A stretch of 64,000 bases of DNA, taken from NCBI GenBank assembly GCA_963976435.1, contig CAXBKQ010000003.1, forward strand, positions 62,001 through 126,000. Reading direction: 5' to 3'. Position numbers and translations under genes: made by a program. The DNA is from CAKZNE01 sp963976435. GTDB lineage: Bacteria > Bacteroidota > Bacteroidia > Flavobacteriales > Schleiferiaceae. Positions 1 through 8,095 of the stretch are shown here, piece by piece. The notes beneath the pieces were generated by a model, which worked only from the letters and a program-made list of their open reading frames with translations, was not told the origin of the DNA and searched no databases. Position 1 is the first letter of the stretch; the number at the start of each line of letters is the position of its first letter.

Positions 1-114
1 ATGTCTGAGCAATTGTTCACTGAAAAAATTGTAAAATTCTTTAAAGAAAATGTGAAGCTTAGCGAAAAGGAAGTTTCTTTTGATGACTTTATAAAACTGG
101 CTACTAAAAAATAG
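1..114 (+). CDS. tig: Trigger factor, C-terminal end (partial)
   Basis: Frame 1 is open from the first base to a TAG at 112-114 and encodes 37 residues ending FIKLATKK; the start lies outside the window. The text alone is too short for a firm family match. The position directly before clpP and clpX is the classic tig-clpP-clpX order, and a helical, lysine-rich end fits the C-terminus of this ribosome-bound folding chaperone. The call is therefore mostly contextual. The ATG at base 1 is probably an internal Met rather than the start. Confidence 0.7.
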   Translation: MSEQLFTEKIVKFFKENVKLSEKEVSFDDFIKLATKK

Positions 115-140
115 TCGGAACTTTTGTCATAAAATTTTGA

Positions 141-169
141 ATGGCTCGATACTTGTCGAGCCATTTTTG
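141..169 (+). terminator. Intrinsic terminator after tig
   Basis: A perfect 9-bp stem (ATGGCTCGA at 141-149 with TCGAGCCAT at 156-164, 6-nt loop) is followed by TTTTTG. It separates tig from clpP, so clpP probably also has its own promoter or depends on read-through. Confidence 0.8.
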
Positions 170-193
170 TTACATTCAAAAAAAAATTAGACA

Positions 194-862
194 ATGGATT
201 ATAGTAAAGAATTTGAAAAATATGCCGTAGGGCACAAAGGAATATCATCATTACATGTAGGGAATTATATCGAATCCTCTCTAACCCCTTATATTATTGA
301 GGAAAGACAATTGAACGTTGCACAAATGGATGTCTTTTCTCGTTTGATGATGGATAGAATAATTTTCCTAGGAACAGGAATTAATGATCAAATTGCGAAT
401 ATTGTTCAAGCCCAATTATTATTTTTAGAATCAGTTGATTCCAAAAAAGACATCCAAATTTATCTCAATAGTCCGGGTGGATCTGTTTACGCTGGACTGG
501 GAATTTATGATACTATGCAACTGGTTAATCCGGATGTAGCTACAATTTGTACTGGTATGGCAGCCTCCATGGGAGCTGTTTTATTATGTGCTGGAGCAGC
601 AGGAAAAAGATCTGCATTAAAACACAGTAGAGTGATGATTCATCAACCTATGAGCGGTGCTCAAGGACAGGCTAGTGATATGGAAATTGCAGTGAAGGAA
701 GTGCTTAAAATGAAAAAGGAACTTTATAATATTATTGCCAGTCATTCTGGTCAAGAATTTGAAAAAGTTGAAGCAGATTCTGATCGTGACTATTGGATGA
801 GTTCGCCCGAAGCCAAAGCGTACGGAATGATTGATGAAGTACTTGAATCCAAAAGAAAATAA
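194..862 (+). CDS. clpP: ATP-dependent Clp protease proteolytic subunit
   Basis: The serine peptidase forms the tetradecameric barrel that degrades proteins unfolded by ClpX in the cytoplasm. The catalytic triad can be placed by spacing against E. coli ClpP: Ser125 in GMAASMGA, His150 in RVMIHQP and Asp199 in DRDYW. The oxyanion-loop motif NSPGGSV is also intact. At 222 residues it is slightly longer than E. coli ClpP, with about 15 extra N-terminal residues that would be the propeptide or a flexible lead. It is followed by clpX 106 bp downstream, with a terminator and a promoter-like motif between them. Confidence 0.97.
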   Translation: MDYSKEFEKYAVGHKGISSLHVGNYIESSLTPYIIEERQLNVAQMDVFSRLMMDRIIFLGTGINDQIANIVQAQLLFLESVDSKKDIQIYLNSPGGSVYAGLGIYDTMQLVNPDVATICTGMAASMGAVLLCAGAAGKRSALKHSRVMIHQPMSGAQGQASDMEIAVKEVLKMKKELYNIIASHSGQEFEKVEADSDRDYWMSSPEAKAYGMIDEVLESKRK

Positions 863-901
863 ATCGCAAGATTTTAAATTATAGATAAATCTTATAGGCC
901 A

Positions 902-940
902 AAAATCCGCTCCTCATAATACTGGAGCGGATTTTCTATT
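902..940 (+). terminator. Intrinsic terminator between clpP and clpX
   Basis: A perfect 12-bp inverted repeat (902-913 with 924-935, 10-nt loop) with an A/T-rich outer stem giving a TTTT tract, then CTATTTTTG. It should end clpP transcripts and implies that clpX is at least partly transcribed separately. Confidence 0.8.
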
Positions 941-944
941 TTTG
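937..944 (+). promoter_or_regulatory. Bacteroidota -7 element for clpX
   Basis: TATTTTTG matches the TAnnTTTG -7 consensus of the Bacteroidota primary sigma factor. It sits 24 bp before the clpX ATG, partly inside the tail of the preceding terminator. I see no clear -33 TTG at the usual distance. Confidence 0.5.
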
Positions 945-968
945 TGAATCAGAACGAAAGCATTTAGC

Positions 969-2210
969 ATGAGTAATAAGAAGGAGAATTTAAACTGTTC
1001 ATTTTGTGGAAGGGAGAAAAAGGATACTAATGTCCTTATTGCAGGAATAAATGGACATATCTGTGATCACTGTATTAGACAGGCTCATGGAATAGTGGTG
1101 GAAGAGATGGATATGAAGGATAGGAAGGATCTTTCCAATTCCCTAAGCCTTATAAAACCCAAAGAAATTAAAGAGTTTTTAGATACTTATGTAATTGGTC
1201 AACAAGAGGCTAAGAGGATTTTAGCAGTTGCCGTATATAACCATTATAAAAGATTGAGCAATCCTGTAGACACAAAAGATGTGGAGATTGAAAAGTCTAA
1301 TATTATGATGGTTGGTGAAACTGGAACAGGAAAAACACTATTGGCCAGAACCATTGCTAAAATGCTAAATGTGCCATTTACTATTGTGGATGCAACGGTT
1401 CTTACCGAAGCTGGATACGTTGGTGAAGATGTAGAAAGTATCCTTACACGCCTCTTACAAGCAGCAAATTATGATTTAAAATCCGCTGAAAGGGGTATTA
1501 TATTTATTGATGAAATTGATAAAATTTCAAGGAAAAGCGATAATCCATCCATAACTAGAGATGTTAGTGGGGAAGGAGTACAACAAGCCTTACTAAAATT
1601 ATTGGAAGGTACTAAGGTAAATGTTCCTCCTCAAGGTGGAAGAAAACATCCAGACCAAAAATTTATTGAAGTAGATACTTCTAATATTTTATTTATTGCA
1701 GGCGGTGCTTTTGATGGTATTCAAAGACATATCGCTAAAAGATTAAATACCAAATCTGTAGGTTTCCATAGTACCAAAGAAAGAGAGGATCATGATAGTT
1801 CAAATTTCCTTAAATACTTGGCTCCTCAAGACTTAAAAACCTTTGGTTTGATTCCTGAATTAATTGGTAGAATACCTGTTTTAACTCATTTAAACCCTCT
1901 TACTGAGGATAGTTTGAAACAAATTCTAACAGAACCAAAAAATGCCATCATAAAACAATACACGAAGCTCCTGGAATTGGATAAGGTAAAATTGGATTTT
2001 ACGGAAGAAGCTTTGAATTTTGTGGTGAGTAAGGCTTTAGACTATAAGCTTGGAGCAAGGGGATTAAGGTCTATCATTGAAACCATTCTTACCGATGCAA
2101 TGTTTGAATTGCCAAGTGAGGAAAAGGAACAAACCTTAACTGTAGATGCCAATTACGCCGCCCAAAAAATGAATAAGATGTCTTTAAAAGAGCTTAAAGC
2201 TGCATCCTAG
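969..2210 (+). CDS. clpX: ATP-dependent Clp protease ATP-binding subunit ClpX
   Basis: AAA+ unfoldase that recognises tagged substrates and feeds them into ClpP. An N-terminal zinc-binding domain is visible (Cys10, Cys13, Cys32, Cys35). It is followed by Walker A GETGTGKT near residue 117, the GYVG pore loop, Walker B IIFIDEID and the RKH loop (GGRKHPDQ). The ClpP-docking loop reads VGF in NTKSVGFHS, a conservative variant of the usual IGF. Length (413 aa) is normal. The TAG stop interlocks with the stop of the convergent folA gene in the palindrome CTAG at 2207-2210. Confidence 0.98.
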   Translation: MSNKKENLNCSFCGREKKDTNVLIAGINGHICDHCIRQAHGIVVEEMDMKDRKDLSNSLSLIKPKEIKEFLDTYVIGQQEAKRILAVAVYNHYKRLSNPVDTKDVEIEKSNIMMVGETGTGKTLLARTIAKMLNVPFTIVDATVLTEAGYVGEDVESILTRLLQAANYDLKSAERGIIFIDEIDKISRKSDNPSITRDVSGEGVQQALLKLLEGTKVNVPPQGGRKHPDQKFIEVDTSNILFIAGGAFDGIQRHIAKRLNTKSVGFHSTKEREDHDSSNFLKYLAPQDLKTFGLIPELIGRIPVLTHLNPLTEDSLKQILTEPKNAIIKQYTKLLELDKVKLDFTEEALNFVVSKALDYKLGARGLRSIIETILTDAMFELPSEEKEQTLTVDANYAAQKMNKMSLKELKAAS

Positions 2211-2695
2211 TTTATTTTTCGGTATTGAATAAAACTCATATTGTGTTTATTCTTTTCGTCTGAAGGGTAATTTTCTTTAGAAACGATTTCCCATTTTTTA
2301 GCATCAATCTCAGGGAAGGAGCTGTCTCCATCATATTCAGAATCAACTATTGTTAATTCAATTTTGTTGGCATAGGGTAGAGCTTGCTTATAAATTTCAG
2401 CCCCTCCAACAATAAATGGCTGTTCATCGCCAATAGATTTTTGAATGGCCTCCTCTAAAGAGTGCACTATTAAACAGCCCGGTGCATGAAAGTCCTTTTG
2501 ACGGGTAATGATGATATTGGTTCGGTTTGGTAAAGGACGTCCTAAGCTTTCATAGGTTTTCCTTCCCATAATAATATGGTGACCATTAGTCAAACTTTTG
2601 AATCGTTTAAGGTCTGCCGGAAGATGCCAAATTAATTCATTGTTGTTGCCAATTATCCTGTTTTTGGACATGGCAGCGATGAGAGTAAGATTCAT
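2207..2695 (-). CDS. folA: Dihydrofolate reductase
   Basis: NADPH-dependent reduction of dihydrofolate to tetrahydrofolate, needed to recycle the cofactor oxidised by ThyA. The N-terminus LIAAMSKNRIIGNNNELIWH, the substrate-site segment LPADLKRFK, the MGRKTYESLGRPLPNR cofactor region and the IVGGAEIY motif are all present. The length of 162 aa is typical of a type I DHFR. thyA lies 108 bp upstream on the same strand, so the two make a thymidylate-synthesis pair. A TAnnTTTG element lies at 2737-2744, so folA can probably also be transcribed alone. Confidence 0.97.
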   Translation of the reverse strand: MNLTLIAAMSKNRIIGNNNELIWHLPADLKRFKSLTNGHHIIMGRKTYESLGRPLPNRTNIIITRQKDFHAPGCLIVHSLEEAIQKSIGDEQPFIVGGAEIYKQALPYANKIELTIVDSEYDGDSSFPEIDAKKWEIVSKENYPSDEKNKHNMSFIQYRKIN

Positions 2696-2736
2696 ATGAT
2701 TTCAAATATTTAATTATTTGCCAGCCGCTGTTAAGA

Positions 2737-2744
2737 CAAATTTA
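2737..2744 (-). promoter_or_regulatory. Candidate -7 element for folA
   Basis: On the minus strand this reads TAAATTTG, an exact fit to TAnnTTTG, about 41 bp upstream of the folA start in the thyA-folA gap. No well-spaced -33 element is evident, so support is moderate. Confidence 0.4.
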
Positions 2745-2803
2745 TTTTAATTCAAACATTTTTCCACCAAAAACAGAAATTTAAATTTTTTTCTTTGAAT
2801 CCC

Positions 2804-3709
2804 TTAAACAGCAACAATAGCGCGTATTGGCGGGTGTGGATGATAATCTAATAGTTCAAAATCTTCAAATTTAAAACTGAAAATATCTTTTACTTCAGGA
2901 TTAATCTTCATCCTTGGAAGAGATCTTAACTCTCTGCTTAATTGTTCCTTTGTTTGTTCCAGATGGTTGTTATACAAGTGAGCATCACCGAGGGTATGGA
3001 CAAAATCTCCATATCCCAAATTGCATACCTGAGCCACCATCATGGTTAAAAGGGCGTAGGAGGCAATATTGAATGGCACTCCCAGAAATATATCTGCACT
3101 TCTTTGGTAAAGTTGGCAGCTTAATTTTCCTTCTGCTACATAAAATTGAAATAGGGTATGGCAAGGTGGCAAGCCCGATTTTGCCATTACTGGAATTTCT
3201 TTAGGATTCCATGCCGAAACCAATAGTCGCCTTGAGTTGGGATTGGTTTTAATGTCTTGGATCAATTGATGAATTTGATCTATACCTTCAAAATTTCTCC
3301 ATTGCCTGCCATAAACGGGGCCTAATTCCCCATATTTCTCAGCAAAATCATCATTGTCTTTTATATTGCTGATAAAGACTTTTAAGTTTTCCTTCCATTC
3401 CTCAGAATATTTAGGAAACTTTTCCTCCAAATTATTTTGTTTCAAATAGCTTTGATAGGGCCATTCATTCCAAATATTAACTCCGTTTTTTACAAGATTC
3501 TGAATGTTGGTATCACCTTGAAGGAACCAAAGTAATTCATGAATAATGGACTTTAAGTGTACCTTTTTAGTGGTAACTAAAGGAAAACCTTCTTCCAGGT
3601 TAAATCGCATCTGATGTCCAAAAACGGATTTGGTACCCGTTCCAGTTCTATCTCCTTTTTCAGTACCCTCTTCGAGTACTCTTTTCATTAAATCATGGTA
3701 TTGCAGCAT
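2804..3709 (-). CDS. thyA: Thymidylate synthase
   Basis: Methylates dUMP to dTMP with methylene-tetrahydrofolate, producing the dihydrofolate that FolA reduces. The catalytic cysteine is Cys183 in GLPPCHTLFQF. The phosphate-binding TGTGT near residue 23, PVYGRQWR, QRSADIFLGVPFNIASYA and the C-terminal HPHPPI are present. At 301 aa it exceeds the usual 264 aa form. The extra residues fall at about 84-122, between WNEW and the GELGPVYG motif, where the Lactobacillus casei enzyme also carries an insertion. It precedes folA in the same direction. Confidence 0.97.
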   Translation of the reverse strand: MLQYHDLMKRVLEEGTEKGDRTGTGTKSVFGHQMRFNLEEGFPLVTTKKVHLKSIIHELLWFLQGDTNIQNLVKNGVNIWNEWPYQSYLKQNNLEEKFPKYSEEWKENLKVFISNIKDNDDFAEKYGELGPVYGRQWRNFEGIDQIHQLIQDIKTNPNSRRLLVSAWNPKEIPVMAKSGLPPCHTLFQFYVAEGKLSCQLYQRSADIFLGVPFNIASYALLTMMVAQVCNLGYGDFVHTLGDAHLYNNHLEQTKEQLSRELRSLPRMKINPEVKDIFSFKFEDFELLDYHPHPPIRAIVAV

Positions 3710-3749
3710 AAATCCTTTAATTGGAAATTCTCATCGTCAAGAATCCCTT

Positions 3750-3757
3750 CAAAGATA
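3750..3757 (-). promoter_or_regulatory. Candidate -7 element for thyA
   Basis: TATCTTTG on the minus strand fits TAnnTTTG, about 40 bp upstream of the thyA ATG. A TTTG lies 20 nt further upstream (3778-3781 on the plus strand as CAAA), slightly longer than the ideal spacing. Confidence 0.45.
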
Positions 3758-3780
3758 TTTTTAGTTCAAATTGAATCCAA

Positions 3781-3803
3781 AAAATTAAGAGAGAAAATCT
3801 CTT
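3781..3803 (-). terminator. Possible terminator after the nucleoside transporter gene
   Basis: On the minus strand AAGAGA (3803-3798) pairs with TCTCTT (3792-3787) across a 5-nt loop, followed by AATTTTTTGG. The stem is short and AT-rich, but the T-run and the position 32 bp after the upstream stop codon fit a weak intrinsic terminator before thyA. Confidence 0.45.
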
Positions 3804-3834
3804 TACTTTTAAACAGTTTTTTAATACTAAGGCT

Positions 3835-5565
3835 TTAAATAAGCATTCCCACAATTACTGCGGTAAATAGCGAGGCTAGGGTTCCTCCTACTAGGGCTTG
3901 GAAGCCTAATTTTGCTAAATCTGATCTCCGTGAAGGAACTAAGGCACCAATTCCACCAATTTGAATTCCTATACTTGCGAAATTGGCAAAGCCACATAAA
4001 ATATATGTGGCTATAATAATAGACTTTTCGGAGCTGAATTTTTCTGCGGCCATTAAATCTCCTAAACTAGCATAGGCATAAAACTCATTCAGAACTGTTT
4101 TTTCACCCAGCAATTGTCCTACTAAAACTATATCTTCATTAGCCACACCCATAAGCCAAGTTAATGGTGCTAGGGAATAACCCAAAATAAATTGAAAGCT
4201 AAGTCCATCATATTGTCCATTACTAATACTTACCACCCATTCATTTATGCCTGTCCAGCTTCCAATTAAATCATGAAGAACATAATTTCCCATATACATA
4301 AGAGCTGTAAATACTAATAGCATAGCTCCAACATTTACGGCTAATTTAAGGCCATCAGTAGTTCCGTTAGCAACAGCTTCTAAAGCACTTGAGCCCACAT
4401 TTACTTCTGTCATTTGCATGGTCTCATCAAAATCTTCTGTTTCTGGACGTAATATTTTTGCAGCTACAATGGCAGCCGGAGCACTCATTAAAGATGCAGC
4501 CAATAAATGCTTGGCGAAAAAGAGCTCTTGTACCTCATTGCCATCTCCTAAAAACCCGATATAGGCGGCGAGTACTCCACCGGCAATTGTAGCCATTCCA
4601 CCGCTCATCAAACATAAAAGTTCGGATTTGGTCATTTTGCCGATATACGGCATCACTAAAAGTGGGGATTCTGTTTGACCCAAAAATACATTTCCCGCTG
4701 CAGCTAAACTTTCGGCGCCAGATAATTTCATGGTATATTTCATTATCCATGCAAAGCCATAAACGATTTTTTGAATTATCCCTAAATAGAAAAATAAACT
4801 AGTGAGTGCAGAAAAAAATATTACCGTGGGTAATACCTTGAATGCGAAGATATAACCCCATGATCTGGTTTCATCAACCAAGGATCCAAAAAGGAAATCT
4901 GAACCTGCACCTGTAAAGCTTAATAGGGTTACAAAGGCTTTGGAAACGTATTCAAAACCTGTTCTTACAAAGGGAATATACAATATGGCTACGGCAAAGA
5001 TTATCTGAATTACCAAACCCTTGGCTACCAAAATCCAGTTTATATTTCTACGATTGGATGAAAATAAAAAACAAATAAATAATAATACCGCAAGTCCTAA
5101 TAACCCTCGAGCAACAGAGCTAATGCTAATATTGCTTTGTTGAAAATCATAATCTACTTGAAATTTTTTCTTTCCGGCCTTTTTTGAAAAACTATAAATA
5201 ACGTTTCCTTCACTGAAAATTAGGCAGGTGTCATTTACTTGGTTTAGGATATATCTTCTAACCGTATCTGATGGAAGGGAATAACTAAACTCCAGAGTGT
5301 CATTCCATAAATTCCAACTTCCTCTTGCTTGAAGGTTTCTTTTGGATTTTAGTTCATAGATAAAGGAACCCGATGAATCAAGGTTTAGGAAATCTTGTGG
5401 GGAAATACTCAGGAGCTTTTCACCTTGGGAATTTTGAATGCTTTTAAAGGACCAATTAAAGGAAATGCCCTTTATTGATTTTTTGGAAATGCTATCCCCT
5501 CCAAAACTAAAGCTTGAAAATAAACAAAGAAAAACGAAAATGCTACTTTTTGTAATGAATCTCAT
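3835..5565 (-). CDS. NupC-type nucleoside transporter with N-terminal periplasmic domain
   Basis: The C-terminal ~400 residues form a concentrative nucleoside transporter (CNT/NupC family) for cation-driven nucleoside uptake. The family signature GNVFLGQTESPLLV, the following GGMATIAGG and the C-terminal FANFASIGIQIGG are clear. Before it comes a signal peptide (FITKSSIFVFLCLFSSFSFG), then about 140 residues of beta-rich sequence. This extension is absent from E. coli NupC and, after export, would sit in the periplasm. A longer frame runs to an ATG at 5622, but that start overlaps the upstream gene by 26 bp and buries the signal peptide. The ATG at 5565 gives a normal signal sequence and is preferred. 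Confidence 0.88.
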   Translation of the reverse strand: MRFITKSSIFVFLCLFSSFSFGGDSISKKSIKGISFNWSFKSIQNSQGEKLLSISPQDFLNLDSSGSFIYELKSKRNLQARGSWNLWNDTLEFSYSLPSDTVRRYILNQVNDTCLIFSEGNVIYSFSKKAGKKKFQVDYDFQQSNISISSVARGLLGLAVLLFICFLFSSNRRNINWILVAKGLVIQIIFAVAILYIPFVRTGFEYVSKAFVTLLSFTGAGSDFLFGSLVDETRSWGYIFAFKVLPTVIFFSALTSLFFYLGIIQKIVYGFAWIMKYTMKLSGAESLAAAGNVFLGQTESPLLVMPYIGKMTKSELLCLMSGGMATIAGGVLAAYIGFLGDGNEVQELFFAKHLLAASLMSAPAAIVAAKILRPETEDFDETMQMTEVNVGSSALEAVANGTTDGLKLAVNVGAMLLVFTALMYMGNYVLHDLIGSWTGINEWVVSISNGQYDGLSFQFILGYSLAPLTWLMGVANEDIVLVGQLLGEKTVLNEFYAYASLGDLMAAEKFSSEKSIIIATYILCGFANFASIGIQIGGIGALVPSRRSDLAKLGFQALVGGTLASLFTAVIVGMLI

Positions 5566-5596
5566 GATCTTGGCTGTGCTGCAAGCTAAACTATTT

Positions 5597-6208
5597 TTAG
5601 CTTTGTCTTTTATCAATTTCATCTCTAATGCTGGCTGCTAATTCGTAGTTCTCATCGCGCACAGCTTGATCCATCAATTGATTCAATTCTTCGATTGTTT
5701 TTTTGCTGAGGTCTCCTTTTTTAGGATTGGCTTTTGGAGAAGGTTTTTTTTCTTCTGCAACTTTTTCCTCCTTACCACTGGAATTTTCCACACCTTCTTT
5801 TAAAATTACTCCGGCTTTATCTAAAATTTCTCTATAAGTGAAAATGGGACTTTTAAACCGAATAGCTAGTGCTACAGCATCCGAGGTTCTCGCGTCAAAG
5901 ATGGTGTCTTGCCCATCTTTTTCACAAACAAGGATGGAGAAAAATACTCCATCCTGAAGTTTGTGAATTACCACCTCTTTTACCTTTATTTGGAAATTGT
6001 CGGCAAAGTTTTTAAACAAGTCATGGGTTAAAGGGCGAGGTGGATTTACATCCTTCTCTAAGGCTACAGCAATTGATTGTGCTTCAAAACCACCAATAAT
6101 AATGGGTAGGCGGCGTTCACCATTTTCCTCTCCTAAAACCAGGGCATATGCGCCTGACTGGGTTTGGCTATAAGACAAACCTTTTATATTCAGACGAATA
6201 CGATCCAT
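5597..6208 (-). CDS. Bifunctional nuclease family protein (DUF151 plus UVR motif)
   Basis: The N-terminal ~135 residues match the DUF151/BFN fold, for example LPIIIGGFEAQSIA and the DARTSDAVALAIR segment. A low-complexity Lys/Glu/Pro linker (about 140-165) follows. The C-terminus (KTIEELNQLMDQAVRDENYE and LAASIRDEIDKR) is a UvrB/UvrC-type helical hairpin, a protein-contact motif. Homologues have been linked to nuclease activity and stress responses, but the substrate in this lineage is unknown. The start codon abuts the etfA stop (TAATG arrangement), so it is probably co-translated with etfBA. Confidence 0.9.
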   Translation of the reverse strand: MDRIRLNIKGLSYSQTQSGAYALVLGEENGERRLPIIIGGFEAQSIAVALEKDVNPPRPLTHDLFKNFADNFQIKVKEVVIHKLQDGVFFSILVCEKDGQDTIFDARTSDAVALAIRFKSPIFTYREILDKAGVILKEGVENSSGKEEKVAEEKKPSPKANPKKGDLSKKTIEELNQLMDQAVRDENYELAASIRDEIDKRQS

Positions 6209-7173
6209 TAATTATTAGCTTTGAAATTGCGAACTGCTTCGGTGAGTTTGGGTACTACTTCAAAGGCATCTCCAACAATCCCGTAATCTGCAGCTTTGAA
6301 AAATGGCGCTTCTGCATCGTTATTTATGGCTACAATTACCTTGGAACTACTTACACCAGCAAGGTGCTGAATAGCTCCTGAAATACCAATTGCAATATAT
6401 AAGTCTGGATTAATAGCAATCCCTGTTTGGCCAACATGTTCTGTATGCGGTCTCCATCCCATATCCGAAACGGGTTTGGAACATGCTGTTCCTGCATCAA
6501 GTGCTTCGGCTAATTCTTCAATCATTCCCCAATTCTCCGGACCTTTTAGACCTCTACCTGCGGAAACAACTCTTTCCGCTTCTGGCAATGGTATTTTTCC
6601 TTTAATTCGGTCTACTTCATTCACAGTTATGGTGGGAGTTGAATCTAAGTTTACATTCCCTTCAACTACCTCACATGATCCTTCTGCTTCTTCCACTCCA
6701 AGGGAATTTGGAATAAAGCAGATAATTTTATGTTCCTCATTTGTAGAATAATCTACAAAGCCCTTACTTGAAAACACACTTCTTTTTACGGTAAGCGGGC
6801 TGGTTGAGGAAGCTAGTGAGCATACATTGCTAATCAAGCCTGCATTTAGCATCACTGAAGCAAGTGGAGCAACGGATTTCCCATTTAAAGTTCCACTAAT
6901 TACAATAGTATTTGCAGATTCTTGTTCGGCGATATTTTTTAAAGCCGAGGCGGTTTTGTAATTATCAAATTGATCAAAGTCGCCTCCGTTGAGGTTTATA
7001 ACTTTGCTTAGACCATAAGCTCCAAAAACAGAGGAGTCTTCGCTTGCACCCATGGTAACACCAATAGCATTACAGTCCATCATTTTCGCTGTTTTGGAAG
7101 CGTATTGGGCAGCTTCGTAGCTGTTTTTCTTAAATTTTCCTTCCCAATTTTCGAGGTATACTAATACTGACAT
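6208..7173 (-). CDS. etfA: Electron transfer flavoprotein subunit alpha
   Basis: FixB/ETF-alpha, which carries FAD and passes electrons from acyl-CoA dehydrogenases toward the quinone pool. The C-terminal FAD domain is well conserved: VSAGRGLKGPENW, the SKPVSDMGW segment, HTEHVGQTGIAINPDLYIA, GISGAIQHLAG and NNDAEAPFFKAADYGIVGD. The length of 321 aa is standard. It follows etfB by 21 bp and is followed with overlapping stop/start by the DUF151 gene. Confidence 0.96.
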   Translation of the reverse strand: MSVLVYLENWEGKFKKNSYEAAQYASKTAKMMDCNAIGVTMGASEDSSVFGAYGLSKVINLNGGDFDQFDNYKTASALKNIAEQESANTIVISGTLNGKSVAPLASVMLNAGLISNVCSLASSTSPLTVKRSVFSSKGFVDYSTNEEHKIICFIPNSLGVEEAEGSCEVVEGNVNLDSTPTITVNEVDRIKGKIPLPEAERVVSAGRGLKGPENWGMIEELAEALDAGTACSKPVSDMGWRPHTEHVGQTGIAINPDLYIAIGISGAIQHLAGVSSSKVIVAINNDAEAPFFKAADYGIVGDAFEVVPKLTEAVRNFKANN

Positions 7174-7194
7174 TTCTTAATTTTTTTGGACTGG

Positions 7195-7941
7195 TTATAT
7201 AACTTTAGCTTCATTGTGTAATAGGGAAACTAGCTCCTGAATATTGTCGGCATCGATCATTTTTACAGCGCTTTTAGGTGCTGGTTTTTCAAAGCTTCCA
7301 ACCATTGTTCTTTGATTAGCTTCGCTTGCAGGTCTTACTTGCAAAGGTTTTGTTCTAGCACTCATAATTCCACGCATATTTGGAATTCTAAGATCCTTTT
7401 CTTCTACTAGACCTTTTTGTCCAGCAACAACAATCGGCAGTTGGGCAGAAAGCTTTTCTTTTCCTCCATCTATTTCGCGAATTAATTGGGCATTAGTACC
7501 GTCCAATTCTAAACCTATACAAGCATTTACAAATGGTTGATTTAATAATGCCGCAATCATACCTGGCACTTGGCCTCCATTATAATCGATGGATTCTCTT
7601 CCTGCAATTATAATATCATATTGATTTTCCTTGGCTAGCTCAGCAATTTGGGAAGCAACGAAAAAACCGTCTTTAGCATGGGCGTCAATTCTGATGGCAT
7701 CATCAGCACCAATTGCTAGGGCTTTTCTTAATGTAGGCTCAGTTTCAGCACCGCCAACATTTACTACGGTAACTGTGCCTCCATTTTTTTCTTTTATCCA
7801 CATGGCACGGGTTAGGCCAAATTCGTCATAAGGGTTAATTACAAATTGAACTCCATTTTTATCAAACTCACTATTGTCATTTGTAAAGTTGATTTTCGAG
7901 GTGGTATCTGGCACGTGGCTGATACAAACTAATACCTTCAT
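7195..7941 (-). CDS. etfB: Electron transfer flavoprotein subunit beta
   Basis: FixA/ETF-beta, the AMP-binding partner of EtfA. It begins MKVLVCISHVPDTTSKI, has the NPYDEFGLTRAMWIKE segment, the IIAGRESIDYNGGQVPGMIA motif and a C-terminal KPLQVRPA stretch, all typical. At 248 aa it is full length. It is the first gene of a minus-strand operon (etfB-etfA-DUF151-nupC-like) and is transcribed away from the pyruvate dehydrogenase E1 beta gene across a 154-bp spacer. Confidence 0.96.
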   Translation of the reverse strand: MKVLVCISHVPDTTSKINFTNDNSEFDKNGVQFVINPYDEFGLTRAMWIKEKNGGTVTVVNVGGAETEPTLRKALAIGADDAIRIDAHAKDGFFVASQIAELAKENQYDIIIAGRESIDYNGGQVPGMIAALLNQPFVNACIGLELDGTNAQLIREIDGGKEKLSAQLPIVVAGQKGLVEEKDLRIPNMRGIMSARTKPLQVRPASEANQRTMVGSFEKPAPKSAVKMIDADNIQELVSLLHNEAKVI

Positions 7942-8061
7942 ATGTTTAAAAATCTATGTTTTTGAATACGGTTTGCGAAAATAAGGTAAAATTGCCCATG
8001 AGAAAAATAAGAAATAGCTATTAGCTTGAAAATTAAGCGCTAGTTGCAAACCATAAATTTC

Positions 8062-8069
8062 TATTTTTG
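8062..8069 (+). promoter_or_regulatory. -7 element for the E1 beta gene
   Basis: TATTTTTG matches TAnnTTTG exactly, 26 bp before the ATG at 8096. A TTG at 8044-8046 is 15 nt upstream, a little closer than the usual 17-20 nt. Confidence 0.5.
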
Positions 8070-8095
8070 TGCTCGCTTGAAATTTAATTTACGAA

